Source of the DNA: a bacterium | GTDB taxonomy: Bacteria; UBA10199; JAIBAG01 | Direction: 5' to 3' | Length of the DNA: 37,168 nt | Assembly: GCA_019695305.1 (NCBI GenBank) | Contig: JAIBAG010000021.1 | Span: 1 to 37,168 of the forward strand | Shown here: in pieces, positions 1 to 7,621 of the stretch | Position numbering within the stretch: position 1 is the stretch's first letter | How the letters are laid out: each line of letters begins with the position of its first letter | The notes under the pieces: generated by a model | Told to the model about the DNA's origin: nothing | What the model saw: only the letters and a program-made list of their open reading frames with translations | Databases searched by the model: none | Translations under genes and position numbers: made by a program

Positions 1-131
1 AAATGCGTGAAGTAGGTGTAGAACATGCGCTCCATCAATGCCGCGAATTAAAAGCGTACGGTGTCCCTGGGATTCATTTTTATATGCTCAATAAATCTTA
101 TTCGGTAAAAAAGATTTTAAAAAACAAATAA
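1..131 (+). CDS. metF: Methylenetetrahydrofolate reductase, C-terminal fragment
   Basis: Only the last 42 codons are present, read in the frame that begins at base 3 and ends with TAA at 129-131. The residues include EHALHQCRELKAYGVPG followed by IHFYMLNKS, which matches the C-terminal signature of MetF (a Cys-Arg-Glu-Leu helix, then GVPGxHFYxLN). In the family this flavoprotein reduces 5,10-methylene-THF to 5-methyl-THF for methionine synthesis. The gene begins outside the window. No clear terminator follows; the 208 bp up to the next gene are AT-rich. Identification rests on a short but very characteristic stretch. Confidence 0.85.
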   Translation, partial: MREVGVEHALHQCRELKAYGVPGIHFYMLNKSYSVKKILKNK

Positions 132-339
132 ATTATTTTTACCTGCTTATATTCAAACCACTATTTCTTCTCATTTTGAAAAGCACCCCGCCAATAAGTG
201 GGTATAATATTACCCATAAAATAGAGATAATAGAATTAATTAAAGTAATTTCATATACTTATAATATATAAAAAATAACCAAAATGGCATCATTATTGCT
301 TTCCCTCTTGGCATAGGGAAAGATTAAAGGAGCAATGCT

Positions 340-1794
340 ATGAAGATTCGTTTTACGATAGTAACAGCGTTTTTTGTTATCACATCATTTTTTACCACAG
401 TGGCACAAGCTGCAACCTGGTATGCAAGCCCTACGGGTTCGGCACAGGCAAGCGGTACATCGGATGCAGATCCTACCGATTTGGTTACCGCCATCTCTAC
501 TCTTGCCCAAGATGGAGATACCCTTCAATTAGCTTCTGGTACTTATCTTTTATCTGATAGCATTCGCATTAACCGAGCTGTTCATATTATAGGTGCAGGA
601 CGCGGACAAAGCATCTTAAACGGCAGTGGACTTGCCCCTATAGAAACAGGACTTTTGGTAACAGCCACCGGCGGAGAATTTGAAATTGAAGAAATTACCT
701 TTGATGGTTTTTCAACCTCCACAGGAATAAACTGTAACCCCAATACCCAATGTAACATTCACGATATGGAATTTTTAGGAGATCAACATACGGCTATTGC
801 CTCCAATGCCTTAAGCCTTACGGTACAAAACAGCCTATTTGAAAATCTTGCAAATGCTCTTTCTATTACCACCAATACTGCCAATGCCACTATTACTATC
901 AGCAACAATACTTTTAATACTATTTCCAGCTCGGGCGTGCGCATTTTATCGGAAAATGGAATCCATGGTACAGTAACCGCCAACAATTTTACAAACGCCA
1001 GTGAAGCTGTTCATGTATGGAGCCGGTCGCAAGCTCCAGGTGGTGATATTAAAATTACAGAAAACACCATAAATGGCGGCGCTTATGGTTTTAAACTATT
1101 TGGCCATTCATATTACATGAGCGATTTTAATAATGTAAGTTTTGAAAATAATACCATTGAGAATGCAACAAATAGTGTACATCTTCATTACGTAGATGGT
1201 TTTAAGTTGGAAAAAAATATACTCAAAAATGCCCGTTATAAAAATATTGTGATGCAAGATACCAAAAACCTGCTCATTAGCAAAAACCGAATTGAGGGCG
1301 CCGGTGAAAGCGGTATTGATGCGGGCACTAACTGCACCGACATCACTATTATCAACAATGTTATCCTTAAAAACATGTACGGCATCACTATGTGGGGGAG
1401 CTCCTCAGGAAAAATTGGTTACAATACCTTTATCAATTCTAATAACTCCACAATAAGAGTGTATTCCGACCTAAGTGTCATGATAGCCAATAATATTATT
1501 TATGGAACCCAAAGTGGCAATGGTTTGTGGACAACTTCAGCTGCTACCGAAGTTTGCTTTAACGATTTTTACGACAATGCAGGCGGTGATTTATCTGGTC
1601 CTTATACCGATATGGGGCATAATTTGTTTGTAGCCCCACAGTTTAAAAATATGGATAACCCCCAGTTAAAAGTTACCAGTCCTCTTATTAATGCCGGGGG
1701 ATATTATTTTATTGAAACCGATTACTTAGACCAGAGACGTTTTTCCAAAAAGGCACGCCAGGTAACAGATATTGGAGCCTTTGAGTACAAATAG
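340..1794 (+). CDS. Exported right-handed parallel beta-helix repeat protein
   Basis: The 484-residue protein begins with a Sec signal peptide (charged MKIR, hydrophobic core, cleavage after AQA near residue 24). The mature part starts WYASPTGS, as in many DUF1565/pectate-lyase-like proteins. It continues with many imperfect Asn/Ile-rich turns (residues about 90-440, e.g. ITISNNTF, IKITENTI, LLISKNRIEG) typical of a NosD/PbH1 right-handed beta-helix. Such proteins are often extracellular polysaccharide lyases or adhesive surface proteins, but no catalytic residue set can be recognised, so no substrate is assigned. The start is supported by AAAGGAG about 8 bases upstream. A small hairpin (300-306 with 315-321) lies just before that ribosome site, and a TATAAT-like box lies at 260-265. 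Confidence 0.8.
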   Translation: MKIRFTIVTAFFVITSFFTTVAQAATWYASPTGSAQASGTSDADPTDLVTAISTLAQDGDTLQLASGTYLLSDSIRINRAVHIIGAGRGQSILNGSGLAPIETGLLVTATGGEFEIEEITFDGFSTSTGINCNPNTQCNIHDMEFLGDQHTAIASNALSLTVQNSLFENLANALSITTNTANATITISNNTFNTISSSGVRILSENGIHGTVTANNFTNASEAVHVWSRSQAPGGDIKITENTINGGAYGFKLFGHSYYMSDFNNVSFENNTIENATNSVHLHYVDGFKLEKNILKNARYKNIVMQDTKNLLISKNRIEGAGESGIDAGTNCTDITIINNVILKNMYGITMWGSSSGKIGYNTFINSNNSTIRVYSDLSVMIANNIIYGTQSGNGLWTTSAATEVCFNDFYDNAGGDLSGPYTDMGHNLFVAPQFKNMDNPQLKVTSPLINAGGYYFIETDYLDQRRFSKKARQVTDIGAFEYK

Positions 1795-1823
1795 TTTATG
1801 GCCAAAATTATTGAGGCGTTAAA

Positions 1824-2612
1824 TTATCTTTTAAAATAAGGTTCATCTTTATTTAAAAGTAAAAATTGAGGCTCCGATTTTGGGTAGAGATCTAGGTTTT
1901 TATCTTTTAACTCAAATCCTTTTTTGGATTCAAATTGATTCATCGATTTTTCTAACGTCACTTCCAGCTTTTCAATATCAATCTTTGTAAAGGAACTAAG
2001 GTTTAATCCTTGATGACCCAAGGTAAAAAAGAACATGAGATTAAAATAGCCCTCACATTTGTGCTCTTTGTAAAAACATACCGTAATACCAGAGGTCAGC
2101 GCGTTATTTTTGACCGCCTCAATAAACATTTTTTTGTTTAATGCACTCACATGGGTATCTAGGCGTAATTCTGATACTCTGGCGTTATTGTGCTTGGCAT
2201 AGCCAAATACACATTGAAGAAGGGCGGGTTTTTTTTCTGAGTATCGGTTGTGACTGCTTTTCAAATATAAATAAGGGATATCGATTGTGTTTGAAGTGGG
2301 TTTTACTGTGTACTGTTTAAAAATATTTTCTATGCTTAATGCGAAAGCAAAATCGAAGTCGTACAAAGCGTAATCGCTTATCTCTATATAAAGTTGATCG
2401 TTATTTATTTTATATTCTAATGTTAAAGCTTGTGGGTATTTTTCCCATAAAGCTTTTATATCGTTAAAAAGTTTTTTTGGGTTTTTTGCCAATACATGTG
2501 CTGTAAGAGCAGGAGGAATATTGGCATGTCCCAATACGGCAGGTTTAAATTGAAAATACTCAAACTGGTAGTGTGCGGGAGGGAGTTCGTCCCAATAGAG
2601 GCCTAAAAGCAT
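1824..2612 (-). CDS. Hypothetical protein, family not recognised
   Basis: This is a 262-residue soluble protein without a signal peptide or membrane segment. The start ATG at 2612 has an AAGGG ribosome site about 7 bases upstream. The N-terminal part (MLLGLYWDELPPAH) is rich in aromatic residues, and the C-terminal third is strongly charged (KLEVTLEKSMNQFESKK). The composition looks like a compact mixed alpha/beta domain. I cannot link it to a family. It is convergent with the beta-helix gene, 29 bp apart, with no terminator hairpin seen between them. It appears to be a single-gene transcription unit. Confidence 0.7.
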   Translation of the reverse strand: MLLGLYWDELPPAHYQFEYFQFKPAVLGHANIPPALTAHVLAKNPKKLFNDIKALWEKYPQALTLEYKINNDQLYIEISDYALYDFDFAFALSIENIFKQYTVKPTSNTIDIPYLYLKSSHNRYSEKKPALLQCVFGYAKHNNARVSELRLDTHVSALNKKMFIEAVKNNALTSGITVCFYKEHKCEGYFNLMFFFTLGHQGLNLSSFTKIDIEKLEVTLEKSMNQFESKKGFELKDKNLDLYPKSEPQFLLLNKDEPYFKR

Positions 2613-2705
2613 ATCTATACCCTTAACATAAAAAATACGAGGGTGTCTTGTAAGTTGTTAGTAACAATTTGTAATCAAAAATTTATTAAACTGTGTTAAA
2701 AAAAC

Positions 2706-2733
2706 TTGATTGAGCAGGTAAGTTGTTTAAAAT
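2706..2733 (+). promoter_or_regulatory. Candidate promoter with -10 box directly before a start codon
   Basis: TTGATT at 2706-2711 and TAAAAT at 2728-2733 are separated by 16 bases. The start codon of the small lipoprotein is at 2740, where transcription would be expected to start, and no Shine-Dalgarno sequence lies between. This predicts a leaderless or near-leaderless mRNA. The box match is by eye. Confidence 0.45.
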
Positions 2734-2739
2734 GCATGC

Positions 2740-3006
2740 ATGAAAAAAATAATCCTTTCTCTTTTATTGAGTGTATCACTTTTGGTGGCATGTAATGGCG
2801 ATAAAAAGCGTTTTTTAAACCAGGCTAAAGATAATATGTGTAAGGTAAATAGTATGCTTGCTTCTCCCGAAGCTACAGCCGACCCCGCTACCCAAGAAGA
2901 AATCCGCCGCCTTCAGCGTGAAATTGATATGTTTCAAGAATTATCAGGCGCTTCCAAAGAAGATTTTGCGGAAGAGTTGGGTGAGTTAACTAAGGATTGT
3001 TTGTAA
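2740..3006 (+). CDS. Small lipoprotein of unknown function
   Basis: The 88-residue product starts MKKIILSLLLSVSLLVAC, a short basic n-region, hydrophobic core and LVAC lipobox with the lipid-carrying Cys at residue 18. The mature part of about 70 residues is charged, predicted mostly helical, and carries a second and third Cys (in DNMCKV and at the penultimate residue). It would be a membrane-anchored periplasm-facing lipoprotein; no family is recognised. No ribosome site is visible before the ATG, and a -10-like box ends 6 bases upstream. The gene ends before a strong intrinsic terminator. Confidence 0.75.
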   Translation: MKKIILSLLLSVSLLVACNGDKKRFLNQAKDNMCKVNSMLASPEATADPATQEEIRRLQREIDMFQELSGASKEDFAEELGELTKDCL

Positions 3007-3025
3007 AGTATTTCTACATGATAAC

Positions 3026-3057
3026 AAAAAAGGCGTCTCTTGTGGAGACGCCTTTTT
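3026..3057. terminator. Bidirectional intrinsic terminator
   Basis: A perfect 9-bp stem (AGGCGTCTC at 3031-3039 with GAGACGCCT at 3045-3053) encloses a 5-base loop. It is flanked by an A run at 3026-3030 and a T run to 3057. The A run can serve as the T tract on the other strand. It sits between the lipoprotein gene (+) and the fad operon (-), so it can end both transcripts. Confidence 0.9.
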
Positions 3058-3080
3058 ATTTCATCTTTATAAGTAAGCTT

Positions 3081-5513
3081 TTAGTTTCTTAATGGCTTAC
3101 CCGTCATGAGGAGAGCCTGCATGCGGGCTTGGGATTTTTCTTCGCCGCACAATTGCAGGAACGCTTCACGTTCTAAATCTAACAATTGCTGTTCGCTCAC
3201 ATAACCCTGGTTGGGCATGTTGCCGCCGCAGAGTACGTGACCCAATTTGCGGGCAATGAGGGCATCGTGTTCACTGATCATGTTCAGTAAACGGAAACCA
3301 CCGATGGCACTTTCAATAGCCATTTTGCCGCCCATGCCGGGGAGATAAATATCTTCACGGTAGGGGATGGCTGTAAAGTTTTTAGCCATATCCAAAACGT
3401 CTTGTTTGGCATCATGCAAGAGAGCATCACGCGAGAGAGTGATTTTGTCTCCACGGGTTAAATAGTTATAACCAATGGCTTCTTTGCAGCTCATGCTCAC
3501 TTTTGCAAAAGCTACGGTTTGGAAAGTATCCTGAACTTTAGGGAAAGGACCGCCGTCTGATAAACCAGCCCAGCCCTTGGCACCTTTAGCTTTACGGGCG
3601 GCTTCAATGTTTAAGAGCACGCGCATGTTACCAGCACCGCCGGGGATTAAGCCTGCACCAACTTCTACCAAGCCCATATAGAGTTCGCCGTACACGCGGG
3701 CACGGTGACAAGCCATCACTACTTCGGCACCACCACCAAGGGTAAGGCCAAAAGGAGCGGCTACAATGGGTTTAGAAAAATGACGCATGCGTTGGGTGAC
3801 ATCCTGAAAGCCTTTTACCAAGGCTTCAATGTTGGCCCAGTTTTTCTGTTGGCTTTCCAGCCACAAGAGCATGAGGTTAGCGCCGGCCGAGAAGTTCTGG
3901 CCGTCGTTACTCACTACCATGCCTTTATAGTTGTTATCTTTTTCAAGTAAATCCAAACCTTCGGAGAGCATTTGACCAATATCGTTATCGATCGCGTTCA
4001 TTTTGGTGTGGAATTCTACGCACAACACGCCATCACCCAAATCTAACAAGGAAGCGCCGGTATTCGATTTTAATTCACGCTTTTCATCCTTTAATTTTTG
4101 GATGGTGATCTTGTTGGCTTTAGTGGGGATAGCTTTGTAGCTATTGGACACCGCATCAAAATATAAATGTTTTCCGTTTTCGTGCTTATAGAAAACGCCA
4201 TCACCTTTTTCGAGTACGGCTTTAACAATAGCCGGTAAAGTACCGCCTTCTTTAACGATGCGGTCGGCGGTTTCTTTTACGCCCAAAATATCCCAGGTTT
4301 CAAACGGACCTACATCCCAGTTAAAACCCCATTTCATGGCGTTATCAATATTCACCACGTCATCGGCAATTTCGGGAATACGGTTAGCAGCATACACAAG
4401 CGTGTTGCGTGTCATTACCCAGGCAAATTCGCCGGCTACGTCTGTAGCTTTTACCATGGTGCGGATACGTTCGGGCAATTCTTCGATGTTTTTAATAGCA
4501 CCCAAAGAATCGTAACGTACTTTTTCTTGCGCCTTGTATTCTAAAGTTTTGAGATCGAGCGATAATACTTCTTTAGAACCATCGGCTTTACGTTCCGATT
4601 TATAAAACCCTTGCTTGGTTTTATTACCCAACATTTTCTTTTCAACCATTTGGGTTAAAACGGCAGGCAATTTAAATACATCGCGTTGTTCGTCGCTTGT
4701 GCACAAGTCGTACGTATTTTGGCTTACGTGGAGGAGGGTATCTAAACCCACCATATCGGCGGTGCGGTAAGCGGCTGTTTTAGGACGGCCTAAAGGCTGA
4801 CCTACAATTTTATCAACGGCTTCTACACTTAAACCACGTTCTATAGTTTCTTTTAAGCCAGCCATCCAGGCGTATACGCCAATGCGGTTAGCCACAAAGT
4901 TGGGGCTATCTTTGGCGTACACAACGCCTTTGCCGAGTTTATTTTCCAAAAAGTCGGCCATGAATTTTACGGTTTCTGGGTTGGTGTTTTCGTTAGAAAC
5001 AATTTCTACCAACTTCATGTAGCGAACAGGGTTAAAGAAGTGGGTGATGATAAAGTTTTTAACAAATTCCTTCGATCTGCCTTCGCTCATGGCTTTTAAG
5101 GGGATACCCGAGGTATTGGAGGCAATGATGGTGCCAGGCTTCATGTGCTTTTCGATATTGGCAAAAACTTTTTGCTTAATATCCAAACGTTCTACCACAA
5201 CTTCTACCACCCAATCACATTCGGCAATTTTAGAAATATCATCTTCCAAATTTCCGGGGGTAATGAGTTTGGCATCGCTTTTACTATAGATGAGAGCGGG
5301 CTTAGAATTAACCACGGTTTCGGCAATAGATTTGGTGGCTATTTTATTGCGGAAGGCCTTGTCGGTTTCATTTAAACCGGCTTTGGCATCTTCGTCTGTA
5401 AATTTGGGAACAATATCGAGTAAGAGGGAAGGAATACCTGCGTTGGCTAAGTGGGCAGCAATACCGGCACCCATTACGCCAGAACCAATGACGGCTACTT
5501 TTTTGATTTCCAT
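3081..5513 (-). CDS. fadN: FadN-type 3-hydroxyacyl-CoA dehydrogenase / enoyl-CoA hydratase
   Basis: The 810-residue fusion enzyme performs the two middle steps of fatty-acid beta-oxidation. The domain order is dehydrogenase first: NAD-binding GSGVMGAG (residues 10-17), catalytic region HFFNP (158-162), then a second dehydrogenase C-terminal domain. The enoyl-CoA hydratase/crotonase domain follows from about 490, with oxyanion-hole segments FSAGANL and LTLGGGAE and candidate catalytic Glu at about 597 and 617. This order and length match Bacillus FadN (YusL), the reverse of E. coli FadB/FadJ. AAAAGGAG lies 5 bases before the ATG. It is second in a two-gene operon after the thiolase, separated by a palindromic repeat. 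Confidence 0.93.
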   Translation of the reverse strand: MEIKKVAVIGSGVMGAGIAAHLANAGIPSLLLDIVPKFTDEDAKAGLNETDKAFRNKIATKSIAETVVNSKPALIYSKSDAKLITPGNLEDDISKIAECDWVVEVVVERLDIKQKVFANIEKHMKPGTIIASNTSGIPLKAMSEGRSKEFVKNFIITHFFNPVRYMKLVEIVSNENTNPETVKFMADFLENKLGKGVVYAKDSPNFVANRIGVYAWMAGLKETIERGLSVEAVDKIVGQPLGRPKTAAYRTADMVGLDTLLHVSQNTYDLCTSDEQRDVFKLPAVLTQMVEKKMLGNKTKQGFYKSERKADGSKEVLSLDLKTLEYKAQEKVRYDSLGAIKNIEELPERIRTMVKATDVAGEFAWVMTRNTLVYAANRIPEIADDVVNIDNAMKWGFNWDVGPFETWDILGVKETADRIVKEGGTLPAIVKAVLEKGDGVFYKHENGKHLYFDAVSNSYKAIPTKANKITIQKLKDEKRELKSNTGASLLDLGDGVLCVEFHTKMNAIDNDIGQMLSEGLDLLEKDNNYKGMVVSNDGQNFSAGANLMLLWLESQQKNWANIEALVKGFQDVTQRMRHFSKPIVAAPFGLTLGGGAEVVMACHRARVYGELYMGLVEVGAGLIPGGAGNMRVLLNIEAARKAKGAKGWAGLSDGGPFPKVQDTFQTVAFAKVSMSCKEAIGYNYLTRGDKITLSRDALLHDAKQDVLDMAKNFTAIPYREDIYLPGMGGKMAIESAIGGFRLLNMISEHDALIARKLGHVLCGGNMPNQGYVSEQQLLDLEREAFLQLCGEEKSQARMQALLMTGKPLRN

Positions 5514-5545
5514 AAAAACTCCTTTTTTAATTAACCTCCGGGCGG

Positions 5546-5636
5546 GTAACCCCCTCCCGTCCTCCCCCTTAATTTAAGTGGGAGGGGCTAAGAACGTACC
5601 CTCCCTTAAATTAAGGGAGGGACAGGGTGGGTTACT
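5546..5636. repeat. C/G-rich palindromic repeat, copy R1 (inside the fad operon)
   Basis: The sequence runs from GTAACCCCCTCCC to GGTGGGTTAC, so its two ends are imperfect inverted copies. Inside are two stem-loops: CCCCCTTAATTTAAGTGGG and a perfect palindrome CCCTCCCTTAA/TTAAGGGAGGG (5600-5622). The same motifs recur at 6945-6990, 7044-7098 and 7472-7614. It lies between fadA and fadN and touches the fadA stop codon, so it is transcribed as a long hairpin in the operon mRNA. Function unknown; it may affect the fadA:fadN ratio or be a mobile repeat. Confidence 0.85.
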
Positions 5637-6795
5637 AATTCAATCTTTCAATGATGGTAGCAAGACCCTGTCCACCGCCAATACACATCGACTCAAGGCC
5701 GAAGGTTTTGTTGTAACCGATAAGATCGGCTACTAAGGTAGACATGATGCGGGCACCGGTGCATCCTAAAGGATGGCCTAAAGCAATGGCGCCACCTTTG
5801 GGGTTGATGCGAGGATCGTTAAAATCAAGTCCCAGCATTTTAGCAACACTCATGGTTTGCACGGCAAAGGCTTCGTTAAATTCAAAAATGTCGATGTCTT
5901 TTAAAGAGAGGCCAGCACGTTTTAAAGCTTTGGGTACGGCATAAGCAGGGCCTTCGCCCATCACTTCGGGGCCGCAACCGGCAACAGCCATCGATTTAAT
6001 TTTGGCCAAGGGTTTAATGCCCAATTCTTTAGCTTTATCGGCACTCATCAATACAACAGCAGCAGCACCGTCTGTTAAAGGTGACGAGTTACCAGCAGTA
6101 ACCGATCCACCTTCTTTAAAAGCGGGCTTTAATTGACCTAATTTTTCAAGGTCGGGCTGACGTGGGCCTTCATCAATATTGGTGGTGGTTGTGGTGCCAT
6201 CCTGTTTGGTGATGGTTACAGGAACGATTTCGGTAAAGAGACCTTCCTTCATGGCTTTTAAAGCTTTAATGTGCGAGTTAAAAGCGTATTGATCTTGTTC
6301 TTTGCGACCAATTCCATGTTTAGCAGCCAAATTTTCGGCGGTGATACCCATGGAGATGTAAGCCTGGGGAGCGCCGTCTTTCATCAATTTAGGATTTAAA
6401 GAAGGATTGAAACCACCCATAGGAACGTGGGTCATTGATTCGGCACCGGCAGCAACAATCACATCACCGTTTCCAGCCATGATGTTAAGTGCTGCGGTGT
6501 TGATGGCTTCAAGCGAGCTGGCACAGAAACGGTTTACGGTAACGGCGCCAACGGAGAGAGGGAGGTCGGCCAGGAAGCTCACGTTACGAGCCAAGTTCAT
6601 GCCTTGTTCGCCTTCGGGCATGGCGCAACCGAGAACTAAATCTTCAATGAGTTTGGGGTCCAAGTTTTTAACCTGGGCTACGGCCTTTTTTACCACTTCA
6701 CCGGCTAAATCGTCGATGCGGGTCCAAACATACTGACCCTTAATGGCACGGCCCATGGGGGAACGAACAGCTGATACAATAACTACGTCACGCAT
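5635..6795 (-). CDS. fadA: Acetyl-CoA C-acyltransferase (3-ketoacyl-CoA thiolase)
   Basis: At 386 residues this is a full-length thiolase, which cleaves 3-ketoacyl-CoA to acetyl-CoA and a shortened acyl-CoA in the last step of beta-oxidation. Visible catalytic residues are the acyl-accepting Cys91 in [10 protein letters not shown], the His of [10 protein letters not shown] (about 341) and the Cys of CIGGGQG (about 371). The start is supported by AAGGAG 5 bases upstream. It is the first gene of a fadA-fadN operon, as in Bacillus fadNA but with gene order swapped. A promoter overlapped on its downstream side by an inverted-repeat operator precedes it. Biosynthetic acetoacetyl-CoA thiolase is possible, but the partner gene favours degradation. 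Confidence 0.93.
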   Translation of the reverse strand: MRDVVIVSAVRSPMGRAIKGQYVWTRIDDLAGEVVKKAVAQVKNLDPKLIEDLVLGCAMPEGEQGMNLARNVSFLADLPLSVGAVTVNRFCASSLEAINTAALNIMAGNGDVIVAAGAESMTHVPMGGFNPSLNPKLMKDGAPQAYISMGITAENLAAKHGIGRKEQDQYAFNSHIKALKAMKEGLFTEIVPVTITKQDGTTTTTNIDEGPRQPDLEKLGQLKPAFKEGGSVTAGNSSPLTDGAAAVVLMSADKAKELGIKPLAKIKSMAVAGCGPEVMGEGPAYAVPKALKRAGLSLKDIDIFEFNEAFAVQTMSVAKMLGLDFNDPRINPKGGAIALGHPLGCTGARIMSTLVADLIGYNKTFGLESMCIGGGQGLATIIERLN

Positions 6796-6840
6796 AAAGA
6801 CTCCTTAATAAGGTTAAAACTGGTTGTTGGTTACGCACAT

Positions 6841-6862
6841 AAAATGAATGGTCATTCATTTT
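6841..6862. promoter_or_regulatory. Inverted-repeat operator, probably for a TetR/FadR-type repressor
   Basis: AAAATGAATG (6841-6850) and CATTCATTTT (6853-6862) are perfect 10-base inverted arms with a 2-base centre. The TGAATG...CATTCA core resembles operators of Bacillus FadR and related TetR-family regulators of fatty-acid degradation. It lies just downstream of the -10 box of the fadA promoter, the usual place for a repressor that is released by acyl-CoA. No regulator gene is present in this window. Confidence 0.8.
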
Positions 6863-6868
6863 GAGTAA

Positions 6869-6897
6869 GGCATAGTCCTCCAAAAGGCTTTAGTCAA
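6869..6897 (-). promoter_or_regulatory. Promoter of the fadA-fadN operon
   Basis: On the minus strand TTGACT (6892-6897) and TATGCC (6869-6874) are separated by exactly 17 bases. The inverted-repeat operator begins 7 bases further on, and fadA starts about 70 bases downstream. The arrangement is a standard sigma-70 promoter under repression. Confidence 0.75.
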
Positions 6898-6944
6898 GTG
6901 GGAAGAGTGAGTTTTGACCTTTCTAATCTTAAGGATAGCAGCAG

Positions 6945-6990
6945 GTCCCCCTCCCTTAGATTAAGGGAGGGGAAAGGGGGTGGGTTACTC
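6945..6990. repeat. C/G-rich palindromic repeat, half-copy R2
   Basis: It contains CCCCCTCCCTTA/TTAAGGGAGGGG as a hairpin followed by GGGGGTGGGTTACTCTT. The terminal GTTACTCTT is the inverse of the AAGAGTAAC that opens copy R3 at about 7044, so R2 and R3 face each other across 54 bp of AT-rich DNA. It forms the left edge of the block around the DUF559 gene. Confidence 0.8.
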
Positions 6991-7043
6991 TTTTATTTTG
7001 AGTTGTTTTTTCTTGCGTAGTGAACGGGTTGCCACGTAATTTT

Positions 7044-7098
7044 TAAGAGTAACCCCCTCCCGTCCTCCCCCTTACTCTAAGGGGGAGGGGCGTGGGTT
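7044..7098. repeat. C/G-rich palindromic repeat, half-copy R3
   Basis: It opens with AAGAGTAACCCCCTCCC and contains the hairpin CCTCCCCCTTA/TAAGGGGGAGG. The opening is identical to that of copy R4 (7472), so these two copies lie in the same orientation at either side of the DUF559 gene. It ends 25 bases before that gene's start codon. Confidence 0.8.
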
Positions 7099-7123
7099 TT
7101 AAGCAAGGGGTAACAAGAATTTT

Positions 7124-7549
7124 ATGTTTTTTTATAACAATTTAAAGATGAAACAAAGGCGTCGAGCTTTAAGAAAAAGCATGACCATCCATGAAAGAAT
7201 CTTATGGTCTAAGCTAAAGAATGGTCAAATTGAGCGCTTAAGATTTTTCAGGCAATATAGTGTAGGTGCTTATGTTTTGGATTTTTACTGTCCTAAATTG
7301 CGCTTATGTGTGGAACTGGATGGGTCACAGCATTTGCAAGAAGACAATATTAAGTACGATCAGGCTAGGACTGATTATTTAAATTCACGTTGCATTCGAG
7401 TGATGAGATTTTTTAATAGTGATGTGAATATTAATCTTGATGGAATCCTGGAAGAAATTTATCAGATGATGAAGAGTAACCCCCTCCCGGGAGAGGTAAC
7501 CCACCCCTTTCCCCTCCCTCCTCGAAGTGGCCCCTGTGGGGTAATCTAA
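7124..7549 (+). CDS. DUF559 (Vsr-like, PD-(D/E)XK fold) endonuclease-domain protein
   Basis: The 141-residue protein has the DUF559 layout: basic N-terminus with RRALRKSMTIHE and LWSKLKN (residues 12-33), FRQYSVGAYVLDFYCP (42-57), then VELDGSQH (63-70) and a closing CIRVMRFFNSDV (90-101). D53, E64 and D66 are candidate metal-binding residues of the restriction-endonuclease-like fold. DUF559 is distantly related to Vsr mismatch endonuclease; no substrate is established. The domain ends near residue 116. Residues 117-141 (K117 is codon AAG at 7472) are encoded by repeat copy R4 and form a Pro-rich tail unlike the domain. The gene is enclosed by repeats R2/R3 and R4. A second possible start is Met9 at 7148; neither has a convincing ribosome site. 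Confidence 0.88.
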   Translation: MFFYNNLKMKQRRRALRKSMTIHERILWSKLKNGQIERLRFFRQYSVGAYVLDFYCPKLRLCVELDGSQHLQEDNIKYDQARTDYLNSRCIRVMRFFNSDVNINLDGILEEIYQMMKSNPLPGEVTHPFPLPPRSGPCGVI

Positions 7550-7614
7550 GGGAGGGGGACGTCTCTAGTTCCTCCCACTTAAATTAAGGGGGAGGTCAGG
7601 AGGGGGTTACTCTT
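7472..7614. repeat. C/G-rich palindromic repeat, full copy R4 with perfect terminal inverted repeats
   Basis: The 143-bp copy starts AAGAGTAACCCCCTCC (7472-7487) and ends GGAGGGGGTTACTCTT (7599-7614), perfect 16-base inverted ends. Inside are further C-rich and G-rich segments (7501-7520 and 7549-7559) and a small GGCCCCTGTGGGG hairpin. It supplies the last 25 codons and stop of the DUF559 gene and ends 7 bases before the start codon of the PIF1-like helicase, leaving that gene without a visible Shine-Dalgarno sequence. Confidence 0.88.
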
Positions 7615-7621
7615 AAGTATT

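Noticed and set aside
5546-7614. CRISPR array formed by the C/G-rich repeats
   Set aside because: Copies differ in length and orientation, spacing is irregular, there are no unique equal-length spacers and no cas genes.
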